From: Methanocella_A sp963769045
GTDB taxonomy: Archaea > Halobacteriota > Methanocellia > Methanocellales > Methanocellaceae
Reading direction: 5' to 3'
DNA length: 64,000 nt
NCBI GenBank assembly: GCA_963769045.1
Contig: CAVYKK010000015.1
Coordinates: forward strand, 62,001-126,000
In this document: positions 17,265 through 26,747 of the stretch, one piece after another
Layout of the letters: every line of letters begins with the position of its first letter
Numbering within the stretch: position 1 is the stretch's first letter
The notes under the pieces: generated by a model
Told to the model about the DNA's origin: nothing
Database searches by the model: none
The model's input: the letters and a program-made list of their open reading frames with translations, nothing else
Translations under genes and position numbers: made by a program

Positions 17265-18668
17265 ATGTGCATCATGCAGATCGAAGGGAAAAACGGCGAA
17301 TTACGCCCGGGCCTCCCGGAAGATCAGCCTATCAGCAGGCTTGAGGAGATGCAGAGACAGATTGAGCGGCTCCGTGGCCGGTTCAACCTGTGCAAGGAAA
17401 CAGAACGGGAACTGAAGGCCGCGAACCGGGCCCTGAAGGCACTGTCCCGGTGCATTGAGGCGATGACACATGCGACAGACGAAAAAAGCCTGCTGAATGA
17501 CATCTGCCATATCGTTACGGACATCGGCGGTTACAGGATGGCCTGGATCGGCTACGCAGAGCATGACGACCGCAAGACCGTGCGGCCGGTGGCCGACAGT
17601 GGTTACGAGAGCGGGTACCTGCTGATGGTAAATGTCACGTGGTCGGACGATGACATCCGCGGACGCGGCCCGACCGGAACGGCGGCCCGTACCGGGAAGC
17701 CCCAGGTCATAAAGCACGTGGACACAGACCCGCGTTTCAAGCCATGGGAGGAAGAGGCAAAAAAGCGCGGCTACAGGTCAGTACTGGGCCTCCCGCTGAT
17801 CTACGACAACATGATTTTTGGGGCGCTGACCATTTACTCGGACCGGCCGGACGCCTTCGACAGCGAGGAAGTCTCGCTGCTGAGCGAGCTGGCCGACGAG
17901 TTGTCCTACGGTATCAGGGCGCTGCGCGAGCGAGCCGAGCGTATCAAGGCGGAGAAAGCCCTGGAAGAGTCCAAGGCGCAGGTCGAGCTGTACCTGGACC
18001 TCATGGGCCACGATATCAATAACATGAACCAGGTCGCGCTGGGATTCCTGGAGATGGCCCTGGATAAGCTTCAGGAGACCGGCAGGCTGGATGTCGCCGA
18101 CACCGTCCTCATTACGAGGCCTATCAGGGCCCTGGAGAGCAGCTCGGCGCTCATCGGCAATGTGAGGAAGCTGCAGAAAGAGCGGTCGGGAGAGCTGGCG
18201 GCGAAGGTTGTCGAACTGAACGACCTCCTCAAAGAGGTCTGCGATGAGTTTGGAAAGGCCCCCGGCAGGGATGTCACGGTCCGATTCCGGGAGGGATGCA
18301 GGTGCACTGTCCTGGCGAACGACCTGCTCAAGGACGTTTTCATCAACATCGTAGGCAATTCGATCAAGCACTCGGCAGGCCCTCTGGCTGTAGACATCGC
18401 CCTGCAGTGCGCCGATACATCGGGAAGAAAAGCCTGCGTGGTCACCATCGAGGACAACGGCCGGGGTATTCCCGACCACCTGAAAACGGCCATCTTTTCT
18501 GGCTGCAGGGGCAAGGGAGAGCATTTGGCTGACAAGGGACTCGGCCTGTGCATCGTCAGGACGCTCGTAGAGGACTACGGGGGCACAGTCCGCGTAGAAG
18601 ACCGCATCGCGGGCGACCATTCGCAGGGATGCCGGTTCATCGTGGAGCTGCCGTCCGCAGGCGAATGA
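17265..18668 (+). CDS. GAF-domain sensor histidine kinase, cytoplasmic
   Basis: About 467 residues: a coiled coil (residues 20-55), a GAF domain (about 60-215, with YRMAWIGYAEHD and SVLGLPLIYDNMIFGALTIY), a dimerisation helix with the phospho-His in LMGHDINNMNQ, and a HATPase domain (IVGNSIKHS, IEDNGRGIPDH, KGLGLCIVR). The H-D-I-N-N box is also seen in the kinase at 61136. No membrane helix is seen, so it senses an internal cue. Starts at 17256 (TTG), 17265 and 17274 (ATG) are all possible; there is no clear ribosome site. No response regulator is adjacent. Confidence 0.88.
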   Translation: MCIMQIEGKNGELRPGLPEDQPISRLEEMQRQIERLRGRFNLCKETERELKAANRALKALSRCIEAMTHATDEKSLLNDICHIVTDIGGYRMAWIGYAEHDDRKTVRPVADSGYESGYLLMVNVTWSDDDIRGRGPTGTAARTGKPQVIKHVDTDPRFKPWEEEAKKRGYRSVLGLPLIYDNMIFGALTIYSDRPDAFDSEEVSLLSELADELSYGIRALRERAERIKAEKALEESKAQVELYLDLMGHDINNMNQVALGFLEMALDKLQETGRLDVADTVLITRPIRALESSSALIGNVRKLQKERSGELAAKVVELNDLLKEVCDEFGKAPGRDVTVRFREGCRCTVLANDLLKDVFINIVGNSIKHSAGPLAVDIALQCADTSGRKACVVTIEDNGRGIPDHLKTAIFSGCRGKGEHLADKGLGLCIVRTLVEDYGGTVRVEDRIAGDHSQGCRFIVELPSAGE

Positions 18669-18719
18669 CCCGGACGCCACCGCAGGCGCGTTTCATCCGA
18701 AACCTGCCTCCACCACTAC

Positions 18720-18734
18720 AATGTTTATATACCA
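18720..18734 (+). promoter_or_regulatory. TATA box upstream of the PUA-domain gene
   Basis: ATGTTTATATACCAG lies about 100 bp upstream of the TTG start at 18826. It predicts a leader of about 75 nt that would include a 10-codon frame starting at ATG 18759. Supported by sequence match and spacing only. Confidence 0.4.
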
Positions 18735-18825
18735 GAATAGCACATTAGAGCTTTAACAATGAGCGGAAGCCCGTCCGTCAGGCATATAGACGCGCAGGCT
18801 GGCTTCTGGAAGCGGGGTTCAGTCT

Positions 18826-19317
18826 TTGAGGATCAAGGCCAGACATCATTTAAGGGACGATGCCGTGAAAAATGTCCTTGACAGCCTGAGGGCATCTTTT
18901 GGGGACGACATCGGTCAGGTATTCGCCGGCAAGAAGCTGGAGATAGCGGAGACGGACGAGGCCCAGGAGTTCATCCTGGTCGACGGGCAGCCGTGGCTGT
19001 TCTCGGTGGAGAGCTCGGTGTTCTTCCCGACGGTCAGGGGTGCCATGTTCATCAAGCCCAAAAAGAAGCTGGTCACCGTCGACATGGGCGCGGTCAAGTT
19101 CGTCGCCAAAGGCGCCGACATCATGAGCCCGGGGATCATCGACGTGGATACCGGCATACGCAGGGGTGACCTTGTCGTCATCTGCGACGAGGTGCACGGC
19201 AAGCCTCTGGCCATCGGCCGGGCGCTGGTCAACGCCGACGCCATGATGGGCAACCGGGGCAAAGCGGTGAAGTCGATTCACTACGTGGGCGACCGGATAT
19301 GGAACCTCGAGCTATAG
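18826..19317 (+). CDS. PUA-domain RNA-binding protein
   Basis: A 163-residue protein: an N-terminal pre-PUA region (residues 1-75) and a C-terminal PUA fold (LVTVDMGAVKFVAKGADIMSPGIIDVD near 85, RRGDLVVICDEVHGKPLAIGRAL near 115-137). This is the MCT-1/Tma20-like archaeal layout, which binds structured RNA, often rRNA or tRNA. The start is TTG 18826, the first start codon after an in-frame TAG at 18787. Cytoplasmic; the precise RNA target is unknown. Confidence 0.85.
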   Translation: MRIKARHHLRDDAVKNVLDSLRASFGDDIGQVFAGKKLEIAETDEAQEFILVDGQPWLFSVESSVFFPTVRGAMFIKPKKKLVTVDMGAVKFVAKGADIMSPGIIDVDTGIRRGDLVVICDEVHGKPLAIGRALVNADAMMGNRGKAVKSIHYVGDRIWNLEL

Positions 19318-19429
19318 GCGTCCAATAAGCTACTACCACCGACAAGCTATTATTTAAGAGATTTATAGATATTTACAATCATCTTTAACAGATATACAGT
19401 ATATTGCAAATCAGAGGGATGGATAATAA

Positions 19430-19807
19430 ATGGCTAGCAAAGGATTACTAGGTAAAGTATTCGGCGGAAAGACCGAGAACGAGGAAGACGAATATACCGA
19501 GATCGACCTCGGCGAGATGGAACAGGCAGTCGGCTCCGGCCCGGCCGAGACCTACGTGCGGGTCGCAGAGCTTTCCAACCTGTCGCAGATCCCCGAACTG
19601 AAGCGCGAGATCTACAACGGCAACATCGTGGTCGTAGACATTTCCCCGGTCAAGGGCGACAGCCTCACCAGGGACCGGGCGCTGAAAGACCTGAAACAGG
19701 TCGCGTCCGACGTCAGAGGCGACATCGCGATGATCAAAGACGACAATCTCATCGTCGTCACCCCGATGTCTATCAAGATCGACAGGACAAAGTTTACGGG
19801 GAAGTAA
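19430..19807 (+). CDS. sepF: Archaeal SepF, FtsZ membrane anchor
   Basis: A 125-residue protein. The N-terminal MASKGLLGKVFGGK can form the amphipathic membrane-targeting helix. An acidic linker (residues 16-40) follows, then the SepF core with AETYVRVAELSN, NGNIVVVDISPVKGD and IAMIKDDNLIVVTP. In FtsZ-based archaea SepF tethers the Z-ring to the membrane. It is followed after 17 bp by a ZPR1 gene. The AT-rich stretch from 19340 to 19420 probably holds the promoter. Confidence 0.9.
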   Translation: MASKGLLGKVFGGKTENEEDEYTEIDLGEMEQAVGSGPAETYVRVAELSNLSQIPELKREIYNGNIVVVDISPVKGDSLTRDRALKDLKQVASDVRGDIAMIKDDNLIVVTPMSIKIDRTKFTGK

Positions 19808-19824
19808 ATCTCATCAGGGAGTCG

Positions 19825-20424
19825 ATGAACTACCCGACAGAGAACATCGACATCTCATTCGACAATATCGCCACGGGAGCCGTTACCTGTCCTGTCTGCC
19901 ACTGCACGATGGAAATGCGCTGGCACCAGGACAACATCCCTTATTTTGGCGACATCATGGAAATCAGCGGCGTCTGCACCTGCGGGTTCAAGTATGCGGA
20001 TACGCTCATTTTAAGCCAGCGGGAGCCCACCCGCCATTCGCTGAACGTCTGCAGCGCAGACCACCTGTGCACCCGTGTCATACGGTCGACGTCCGGCACG
20101 GTACGCATCCCGGAGTGGGGACTGAACATCGAGCCGGGACCGGCATCCGAAGGTTACGTGTCCAACGTCGAAGGCATCATTGACCGTGTAGAGACCGTCG
20201 TCAAAATGGCCCGGAAATGGGCCGAGAGCGAGGACGAAGTCAAACGCGCCGACCAGCTCCTGAACGAAATTGACGCTGCCCGGGAAGGCAAGGCCAGATT
20301 CACGCTGATCATCGAAGACCCGCTTGGTAACAGCGCCTTAATCGACGAGCACGCGAGCGTGGAGAAACTGACGCCCGAAGAGACGGAAGAGCTCCGCACA
20401 GGCATGTTCATCATCCAAAAATAA
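19825..20424 (+). CDS. ZPR1-type zinc-finger protein
   Basis: A 199-residue protein with one ZPR1 unit: the zinc finger CPVCHCTM with CTCGFKY about 33 residues later, then the beta-rich domain (RVIRSTSGTVRIPEWGLNIEPGP). Eukaryotic ZPR1 has two such units and acts as an eEF1A chaperone; the archaeal single-unit form is uncharacterised. ATG 19825 lies 17 bp after sepF, so the pair is probably one operon. Confidence 0.85.
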   Translation: MNYPTENIDISFDNIATGAVTCPVCHCTMEMRWHQDNIPYFGDIMEISGVCTCGFKYADTLILSQREPTRHSLNVCSADHLCTRVIRSTSGTVRIPEWGLNIEPGPASEGYVSNVEGIIDRVETVVKMARKWAESEDEVKRADQLLNEIDAAREGKARFTLIIEDPLGNSALIDEHASVEKLTPEETEELRTGMFIIQK

Positions 20425-20485
20425 GCATTGGACACAGAGGGCACAAAGGGCACAAAGGCCACGAAGGATGGTGGCACTGTGGCAT
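20422..20485. repeat. Half element of the GCATTGGACAC repeat family
   Basis: It begins one codon before the ZPR1 stop with GCATTGGACAC followed by AGAGGGCAC and AAAGGGCAC units, as in the left arm at 10799. The right arm is weak (GGCACTGTGGCATTG), so this looks like a partial or decayed copy. Confidence 0.6.
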
Positions 20486-20596
20486 TGTGCCGGTCTATTT
20501 TGGTAAAAAAGTAATAAAGGACAGGCAGGGCAATTCGTCGCCAGCCTGCCGGGCGCTCGCGCGCACACGCGTGGCCGGACCGGGCCCCGTGCGGCT

Positions 20597-21580
20597 TTAT
20601 TGCCCGTTGCTTTCATCAGCCTTTTCAGGGGCGTCCCCGACTATCGCTGGCGGTCGGGTGACTTCGAGGAAGATCTCGTTCAGCGACGGACGGTAGGATT
20701 CGAGGCCCATGACGGTGCCGCTGGCGTGGCTGATAGCCTGGGAGACGCGCTCGGATACGTCGCTGCTGGCGTCGATGACGTATGACCCGTTAAAGCGGGA
20801 TATGGCGTTGATCTCATCGATGCTTTTCAGCGAGTGCACCATAGTCGCCTCGTCGATGTTCTTGATGCGGAGCTTCAGCCGGTAGCCCTGTCGTTTGGCG
20901 TATCCGTCGACCAGCTCGTCGACATTGCCGCAGATGTCCATGCGGCCGCTGACGATTATGCCGATGCGGTCACAGATCGCTTCGACCTCGGGCATGATGT
21001 GGGACGTCAGGAAAATAGTCTTGCCTCTGGCCTTCAGCTGCCTCATCAGCGTCCGGAAGTCCTCGGCGCCCTGCGGGTCGATGCCCGCGGTGGGCTCGTC
21101 GAACATGAGCACGGGCGGGTCGTGCACGATGGCCTGTGCTACGCCAAAGCGCTGCTTCATGCCCTTGCTGAACTTGCCGATCTTCTTGTCCTTTGCTTCC
21201 TTAAGCCCGACCAGTTCAAGGGTAGCATCGGCCTTGCTTTCGAGGTCCTTTCCTCGCAGGCCATAGAGCTTGCCGTAAAACCGGAGGTTCTGCCTTGCGG
21301 TGAGGTTGTCGTAAAAGCCCGCCGGGTCCGGTAGCACGCCGCAGTTCCTGCGCACGTCCAGCACCTCGCGGACGATGTCGTGGCCCGCCACGGTCCCGGT
21401 GCCGCCGGTCGGGTGCACCAGGCCAAGGAGCATTTTCATGGTCGTCGTCTTCCCCGCGCCGTTCGGCCCCAGGAAGCCGAAGATTTCCCCCTGGTAGACG
21501 GCCATGTCAAGATTGTCGACGACGGTCTGGTTTTCATATTTCTTGACAAGCTTGCTGGTCTCAATGACGATTTCACTCAT
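20597..21580 (-). CDS. Cassette A ABC ATPase (NosF/CcmA type)
   Basis: A 327-residue ATPase with Walker A GPNGAGKTTT near residue 39, signature KFSKGMKQRFGV near 138, Walker B VLMFDEPTAGIDPQG near 158 and switch FLTSHIMPEVEAICDR near 189. The C-terminal 100 residues are a regulatory domain of the NosF/GldA type. It diverges from the plus-strand genes of cassette A and would energise their permeases, and perhaps those of B, which lacks an ATPase. It is the outlier among the five cassette ATPases (GKLYGLRGKDLESK where the others have GSLYDL or GSLYGL). No regulator gene precedes it. Confidence 0.9.
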   Translation of the reverse strand: MSEIVIETSKLVKKYENQTVVDNLDMAVYQGEIFGFLGPNGAGKTTTMKMLLGLVHPTGGTGTVAGHDIVREVLDVRRNCGVLPDPAGFYDNLTARQNLRFYGKLYGLRGKDLESKADATLELVGLKEAKDKKIGKFSKGMKQRFGVAQAIVHDPPVLMFDEPTAGIDPQGAEDFRTLMRQLKARGKTIFLTSHIMPEVEAICDRIGIIVSGRMDICGNVDELVDGYAKRQGYRLKLRIKNIDEATMVHSLKSIDEINAISRFNGSYVIDASSDVSERVSQAISHASGTVMGLESYRPSLNEIFLEVTRPPAIVGDAPEKADESNGQ

Positions 21581-21935
21581 TACCGGTTCCTCTTCGTGAA
21601 GATACGTGCCTGAAACAGGCTCGCGGCCGCATCACGCTGTGATTAATCCTCATTAAACGGTACTTATATAGCTTTTGTCATAATCGCTACAGCGGCTGCT
21701 GCCGGCCTGATCTTGTTATTATCGGCAGGCTTTGACTATTCAAATTGAAAAAAAATGACAGTTTTCCCCTTATACAATAATCCCGGTTTCAGTAATAAAA
21801 AAATTTCCGACGGGCATCAACAGTATGTTACATAACGGCTAAATACCCCGTTTTTCCAATTTTGAAGCAAACGTGAAATGTGACGGAAAACCACCAATGG
21901 CCCCGGCCGTCTGCAAATGAATCGAGGGTGTAGTC
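21581..21935. promoter_or_regulatory. Divergent promoter region of cassette A
   Basis: 355 bp between the ATPase and the secreted gene. On the minus strand CTATATAAG at about 21662-21670 is a fair TATA box for the ATPase. On the plus side the stretch from 21760 is AT-rich (TTATACAATAAT), followed by ACGGG/CCCGT arms around 21810-21860 that could form a leader hairpin. The GCAAACCCA-type leader seen in other cassettes is not recognisable here. Confidence 0.4.
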
Positions 21936-22694
21936 ATGAAGAAGGATAACAGAGCCTTGTTAAACACGGGATGCGTCGTCGCCTTTGCCATAATGCTGGC
22001 GTGCTTTGCTACAGGAACGGCCTTCGCCGCCATTGTGCCGTTCAACGGCACGGATTATTCGTGGCTGCATGCAAATGAAAAGGGAGACCCGGAAGGATAT
22101 TGGATAACGCAGATCAAGGACACGATCTCGGTAAGGGACGGGGACATGATGCAGTTCCGAAACCGCTGGTACAACAGCTACGCCGGCACCGCCGATGTGC
22201 GAATCAGCTACGGCGGGGGCCAGCCATATACATGTATAGGTTCGGATGAGTACGCATCCTACGGTCTGAACTTTGGCAACTACTACCCTTCCGGCACAGA
22301 GTCGATATCATATTATGCCCAGGTCGTGGCAAGCCAGGGAGGCCCTGACAGCCTGGAGGAATACAGCTTCACGGCCAATCACCAGTACGTCTACAACGGT
22401 GTCATTTACGGTTGTGCCGAAGTGAGCGACCAATGGGACATGAAGTTCAGATGTACAGGCCAGCACGATAATGGCACGGACCTCGAGGAAGCACCCGGGT
22501 CGCAAAACTATACTCAGGCCACGGCCATGCCCACGGCCATGGCCACGCCCCGGCTCCCCGGCCCGACGCCTGCCGCCCCGGCCGGGACGGATACGTCGAC
22601 ACCGCTGCCGGCCTCCGAATTGCTTGCCATGACCGTATGTGCATTGACCATAGTGTATATAATGTCGTATTACCTTAAGGAGCGGCAGAAATAA
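21936..22694 (+). CDS. Cassette A secreted protein 1, membrane-anchored
   Basis: A 252-residue surface protein: signal peptide (VVAFAIMLACFATGTAFA), an ectodomain with SWLHANEKGDPEGYW and MMQFRNRWYNSYAGTADVRISYGG, a Pro/Ala/Thr-rich stalk (about 185-225) and a C-terminal helix (LLAMTVCALTIVYIMSYYL) before a basic tail. The stalk and anchor resemble archaeal cell-wall proteins. GAGGGTG precedes ATG 21936. The next gene is a clear paralogue, so this cassette has a tandem pair. Function unknown. Confidence 0.8.
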   Translation: MKKDNRALLNTGCVVAFAIMLACFATGTAFAAIVPFNGTDYSWLHANEKGDPEGYWITQIKDTISVRDGDMMQFRNRWYNSYAGTADVRISYGGGQPYTCIGSDEYASYGLNFGNYYPSGTESISYYAQVVASQGGPDSLEEYSFTANHQYVYNGVIYGCAEVSDQWDMKFRCTGQHDNGTDLEEAPGSQNYTQATAMPTAMATPRLPGPTPAAPAGTDTSTPLPASELLAMTVCALTIVYIMSYYLKERQK

Positions 22695-22798
22695 AGCATA
22701 TCAGCCTTATGTGATCGTGAGAAAATGACTATATACTCAATCCTCCGATAGATCAATCAGCCTCCAAATATCTCCAGGTACGGAAGGTGTGTAAAAAG

Positions 22799-23575
22799 AT
22801 GAAGAGTACAGGAGTTCTGTTATGCGCCGGGTGTATCGTCGCCCTGCTGGCCATCTTTGCCTGCGGCACGGCATCTGCGGCCGTCGCGCCGTTTACCGGC
22901 GTCGAGTACTCGTGGCTGCACCATAACGACAACGGCGAGCCCGTGGCCGACTGGATCAAGCGGATTAACGATATAGTCGCGGTCAGGAACGGCGATATGT
23001 TGCAATTCCAGAACCGCTGGTACAACAGCTACGCCGGCACCGCCGACATCAAGATCAGCTACGGCGGCGAACGGTCGGGCATCTGCTACGGCGCCGAAGA
23101 GTACGTATCCTACGGGTTGAACTATGGTAACTATTACCCGTCCAGCCAGGAATCATCGCCGTATTATTCCCAGGTCCTGGCCTGCAACATGACGCCGCGC
23201 TCGCTGCTGGTCAGCCACCAGTACGTGTACAACGGGATCCAGTACGGCACTATCAACCCCGACAACGACTACACGATGCTGTTCCAGTGGCGCTACGGGA
23301 CCGATGAAACGCCGCCCGTAGACGAGGTTACGCCCACGCCAAGGCCATCGGCGACTGTTATGGCAACGCCGACCTCCATGGCCTCTGCCACGCCGACCCC
23401 GACGTCCGCGGCCACACAAAACCCGACGTCCACGGCGAAGCCGTCGGCCACCCCCACGATGGTGCCGCTGCCCACGACGGAGCCGTCGCCGGGATTCGGC
23501 TTCGGCCAGGTAATCGTGCTCATATCTCTGCTTGCAATCGCATACGCAGGGTATCGGGTCAAGAGCAAGAGGTAA
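22799..23575 (+). CDS. Cassette A secreted protein 2, membrane-anchored
   Basis: 258 residues with the same plan as its neighbour: signal peptide ending near ACGTASA, EYSWLHHNDNGEP, the shared MLQFQNRWYNSYAGTADIKISYGG region, GLNYGNYYPSS, and HQYVYNG with a C-terminal FQW. A long Pro/Thr-rich stalk (about residues 170-225) and a final helix (VIVLISLLAIAYAGY) then a KSKR tail. I start at ATG 22799 because GGAAGGTG sits about 10 nt upstream; a GTG at 22787 is in frame. It is followed by the permeases after 33 bp. Confidence 0.8.
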   Translation: MKSTGVLLCAGCIVALLAIFACGTASAAVAPFTGVEYSWLHHNDNGEPVADWIKRINDIVAVRNGDMLQFQNRWYNSYAGTADIKISYGGERSGICYGAEEYVSYGLNYGNYYPSSQESSPYYSQVLACNMTPRSLLVSHQYVYNGIQYGTINPDNDYTMLFQWRYGTDETPPVDEVTPTPRPSATVMATPTSMASATPTPTSAATQNPTSTAKPSATPTMVPLPTTEPSPGFGFGQVIVLISLLAIAYAGYRVKSKR

Positions 23576-23608
23576 AAAGGAACGTTCCGGACATTTCGGG
23601 GTAAACAT

Positions 23609-24469
23609 ATGGGAAACACGCTGGTCGTCGCCGAAAAAGAGTTCAAGGACCTCCTGAGCGACCGCATCGTCCTGGTGGTCATCGCGGCGTTTTTACTGTA
23701 CATACTGGTGGACCTGAACAACATCCGCAGTCTCATGGATGCGGGATTCTTTAACAAGGACCCCAGCGTCGTCCAGGACAACCCGGCGGCCAACCTGGCG
23801 CAGACCATGCTGAACCAGATCACGTTCATGCTGTCCAGGTACGGCGCCATCCTCGGGATCGCTATCGGGTTCCTCTCCATCGCAGGGGAGCGGCACGGAG
23901 GCGCCCTGAACGCACTGGTCTCCAAGCCGCTGCGCCGGGAGACGATCATCATTGGGAAGACGATCGGCGCTCTCGGGTTCCTTGTCTGCGTGTTCGCGCT
24001 GGCGTCCGCCGTCCTGACGTCCGGCCTGCTGATCCTGGCCAGCCACACTGTCGCCCCGGTGATCGGCGAGTTCATCGTGCGGGTCCCCATGGCGATCGGC
24101 ACCGCGCTCCTGTACACAGCGGTGTTTTTCTTCCTGTCGATGCTCATCTCGCTGCTGGTCGACAACTACGCGTTCGCACTCATCCTGAGCCTGCTGGGGT
24201 GGTCCGTATCCGGCCTGCTGGCGACCTACGCATTCTCCGGGTACATCGCCACGTTCCTGGGCGACGAGAAGGGCATCGGCGCCATCATCGTCAGCCTGTC
24301 GCCCGACGGCATGATCAAAAACATCTCGTATAACGCGCTGACCAACTTCAACGTAGGCCTTGCGGGGTCGATCAGCCGCATGGAGATCGAAGTGCTCAAG
24401 CTATCTGTCTGCGTGATCGTCCTCCTGGTGCTGTCGTTCGTCGCGTTCCAGCGGAGGGATATCGCGTGA
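23609..24469 (+). CDS. Cassette A ABC-2 permease 1 (NosY-like)
   Basis: A 286-residue permease with six predicted helices. After helix 2 it has the sequence GERHGGALNALVSKPLRRETIIIGKTIG, the cytoplasmic coupling region of NosY/GldF-type ABC-2 permeases. A long polar external stretch between helices 1 and 2 (NKDPSVVQDNPAAN) is typical of the group. Its GTGA overlap with permease 2 makes the two translationally coupled, so they likely form a heterodimer driven by the ATPase at 20597. Confidence 0.85.
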   Translation: MGNTLVVAEKEFKDLLSDRIVLVVIAAFLLYILVDLNNIRSLMDAGFFNKDPSVVQDNPAANLAQTMLNQITFMLSRYGAILGIAIGFLSIAGERHGGALNALVSKPLRRETIIIGKTIGALGFLVCVFALASAVLTSGLLILASHTVAPVIGEFIVRVPMAIGTALLYTAVFFFLSMLISLLVDNYAFALILSLLGWSVSGLLATYAFSGYIATFLGDEKGIGAIIVSLSPDGMIKNISYNALTNFNVGLAGSISRMEIEVLKLSVCVIVLLVLSFVAFQRRDIA

Positions 24470-25272
24470 TCGGCGAGATCGCGTCCATCGGCCTGCTGGC
24501 GGCCAACGAGTTCCGCAGGCAGGTCTGGCATCCGGTCACGATCGCCGTCTTCGGCCTGCTGGTCGTCATCGCGATGGCCAATGGGCTGGGAAGCATCAAG
24601 GTATTGCCGGCCTTCGAGTCGTGGATGTCCGGGGACATATTCATCGACGTCGGCCTCTCGCAGGTGTTTTTCAACATTTCGCAGTACTGCTCGGTCGCGG
24701 CCCTGGTCCTGGGCCTGCTGTCCGTCGCCGGCGATCGCAAGCGGGTGCTCGGCATTCTGCTGACCAAGCCCGTCCTGAAGCGGGACGTGATCGCGGGCAA
24801 GTTCATCGGCCTGGGCGCATTCATGCTGCTGCTGATATCGGTCACGTACCTGCTGGTCAGCCTGCTGATGGCGCTCGCCTACCGGGGGCCGACGTCCATG
24901 GAAGAGTTCGCGCTCCGGCTTTCGGCGCTGATCCTGGCCCTGTTCCTGGAGTGCAGCCTCATGGCGGGCATCGGCATGCTGATCGGGATGGCCTTTGGCA
25001 GCCTGAAGGAAGCCATCATGGTAGGGGTGACCTACCTGTGCATCGAGTGGTTCTCCAACGCCATGTTCATGGAGCTGCTGAAATACCTGAGCCCGTACTA
25101 CGTCTACTTCAAGATCATCAGCGCCACCGACACGGTGACGGTCTTTAACACGACAGTACCGTTCCGCGAATGGCTGGGGCAGGCCCTCCCGTACGCCGCC
25201 CTGATGATCGCGGGCATGGCCATCGTCTTTGTACTCAACTGTATCGTAATCGCGAGGACTGAAGAATGCTAG
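24466..25272 (+). CDS. Cassette A ABC-2 permease 2 (NosY-like)
   Basis: A 268-residue, six-helix partner. Its coupling segment reads GDRKRVLGILLTKPVLKRDVIAGKFIG. The long external stretch here follows helix 5 (KYLSPYYVYFKIISATDTVTVFNTTVPF). The start is GTG 24466, overlapping the stop of permease 1 by 4 bp. Its end overlaps the longest possible frame of the RCC1 gene. Confidence 0.85.
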   Translation: MIGEIASIGLLAANEFRRQVWHPVTIAVFGLLVVIAMANGLGSIKVLPAFESWMSGDIFIDVGLSQVFFNISQYCSVAALVLGLLSVAGDRKRVLGILLTKPVLKRDVIAGKFIGLGAFMLLLISVTYLLVSLLMALAYRGPTSMEEFALRLSALILALFLECSLMAGIGMLIGMAFGSLKEAIMVGVTYLCIEWFSNAMFMELLKYLSPYYVYFKIISATDTVTVFNTTVPFREWLGQALPYAALMIAGMAIVFVLNCIVIARTEEC

Positions 25273-25280
25273 GTGTAACC

Positions 25281-26588
25281 ATGCGAACCTGTCTTGTGCT
25301 AATCGCAATGATGACTGCTTTCCTCCTGATGGCCGCCTGCGGCGAAGCTTCCGCTGCCGGCGCCGTTAACGTATCCGCTGCCTATGGCCACACCGCAGTC
25401 CTTATGGACGACGGCTCGGTGTATACGTGGGGCTGGGCGAACACCCAGTGGGGCATCCTGGGAACCGGCAGCGATCAGAGCGACGGGAGCTATCACCGCG
25501 TGGACGGGCTGCCGCGGATCGTAGCCATCGACGCGAATTTCAAGACCACCCTGGCCATCGACGCGGACGGCCGGGTCTGGGCATGGGGCGATAACGAGTA
25601 CGGCCAATGCGGGAATAACAACGGCGTGGCCTGCTCATCTCCCGTACTCATCAACGGCCTCGCGAACATCGTGCAGGTCTCCTGCGGGGGCATCAACTGC
25701 GCGGCAGTGGACCGGGACGGCCACGTGTGGACGTGGGGCGACAACAAATACGGGCAGCTCGGCACGGGCCGCGCAGGGGGCAGACAGTACCAGCCGGTAA
25801 AGGCCTCCATCGATAACGTGAAGATGGCCGCTGCCGGGAACGGCTACACGGCCGCCCTTAAAAATGACGGCACGGTCTGGGCATGGGGCGAGAACGACCT
25901 GGGCATGGCGGGAAGCGGCGGGAAAGACAACGTCCTGTCGCCGCAAAAAATCCAGGGATTATCGGACATCGTGAAGATCGACGCGGGCTATGATCACACG
26001 CTCGCCCTGCGAAAGGACGGCACCGTATGGGGCTGGGGCGACGGCGCGCAGAACAAGATAGGCAACGGACAGGGATTCTATGACACGGTCGCGGTGCGCA
26101 CGGCCGCACAGTCCCGCGGCCTTTCGGGCATCGTCGATGTCCAGGCGAGCACCCAGGGCTCGATGGCCCTGGGCAGTGACGGCAACGTGTACGTCTGGGG
26201 CAGCCCCATCGACGGCCAGTTCGGCAACGGCATCGACATCAGCGAGCCCGCGAACGCCCCGGTAAAAGTGCCCGGCCTGAGCGACGTCGTCTCGATCGCT
26301 TCCGGCACCGGCCACCGGGCGGTCATCAAAAAGGACGGCTCGGTCTGGATGTGGGGCCGCAACCGGGAAGACCAGATACAGCCGGGCATGGGCAAAAAAG
26401 TGCTATCCCCCGTAAAGAAACTCGACGGCGGGACCTCGGCAGTCGTGCTTCAGCCGACAATACCGCCCGGCTCTGAGGACCCGGACATGGCCGGTGCGGA
26501 CATCGCATTGTATATCTCCATTGGTGGAGTGGTCCTGCTGGCGCTGGCCCTCGTCGGAGTTCTCGTCCTCATACGCATGAGGAAGTAG
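25281..26588 (+). CDS. Cassette A RCC1-repeat surface protein
   Basis: 435 residues: signal peptide (LVLIAMMTAFLLMAACGEASA), then seven RCC1 repeats, each with a V(W/Y)xWG core (VYTWGWANTQWG, VWAWGDNEYGQ, VWTWGDNKYGQ, VWAWGENDLGM, VWGWGDGAQNK, VYVWGSPIDGQ, VWMWGRNREDQ), so a complete seven-bladed propeller. A helix near the C-terminus (IALYISIGGVVLLALALVGVLVLI) anchors it with the propeller outside. I start at ATG 25281 because AGGTG lies upstream; ATG 25266 is possible. Confidence 0.88.
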   Translation: MRTCLVLIAMMTAFLLMAACGEASAAGAVNVSAAYGHTAVLMDDGSVYTWGWANTQWGILGTGSDQSDGSYHRVDGLPRIVAIDANFKTTLAIDADGRVWAWGDNEYGQCGNNNGVACSSPVLINGLANIVQVSCGGINCAAVDRDGHVWTWGDNKYGQLGTGRAGGRQYQPVKASIDNVKMAAAGNGYTAALKNDGTVWAWGENDLGMAGSGGKDNVLSPQKIQGLSDIVKIDAGYDHTLALRKDGTVWGWGDGAQNKIGNGQGFYDTVAVRTAAQSRGLSGIVDVQASTQGSMALGSDGNVYVWGSPIDGQFGNGIDISEPANAPVKVPGLSDVVSIASGTGHRAVIKKDGSVWMWGRNREDQIQPGMGKKVLSPVKKLDGGTSAVVLQPTIPPGSEDPDMAGADIALYISIGGVVLLALALVGVLVLIRMRK

Positions 26589-26747
26589 CGGGCAATGCTG
26601 GGGCTCCTGCCAGGGAGCTCATACTATCTTTTTTATCCGATGCTTAACCGATTGTGAGAGAATGGCTATATATCCTGCCGACCCGACATTCAGGAAAGGA
26701 GAGGTCTCAGGAACAGGAAGAGGTGTCAAAGCACGAAATCTGATACA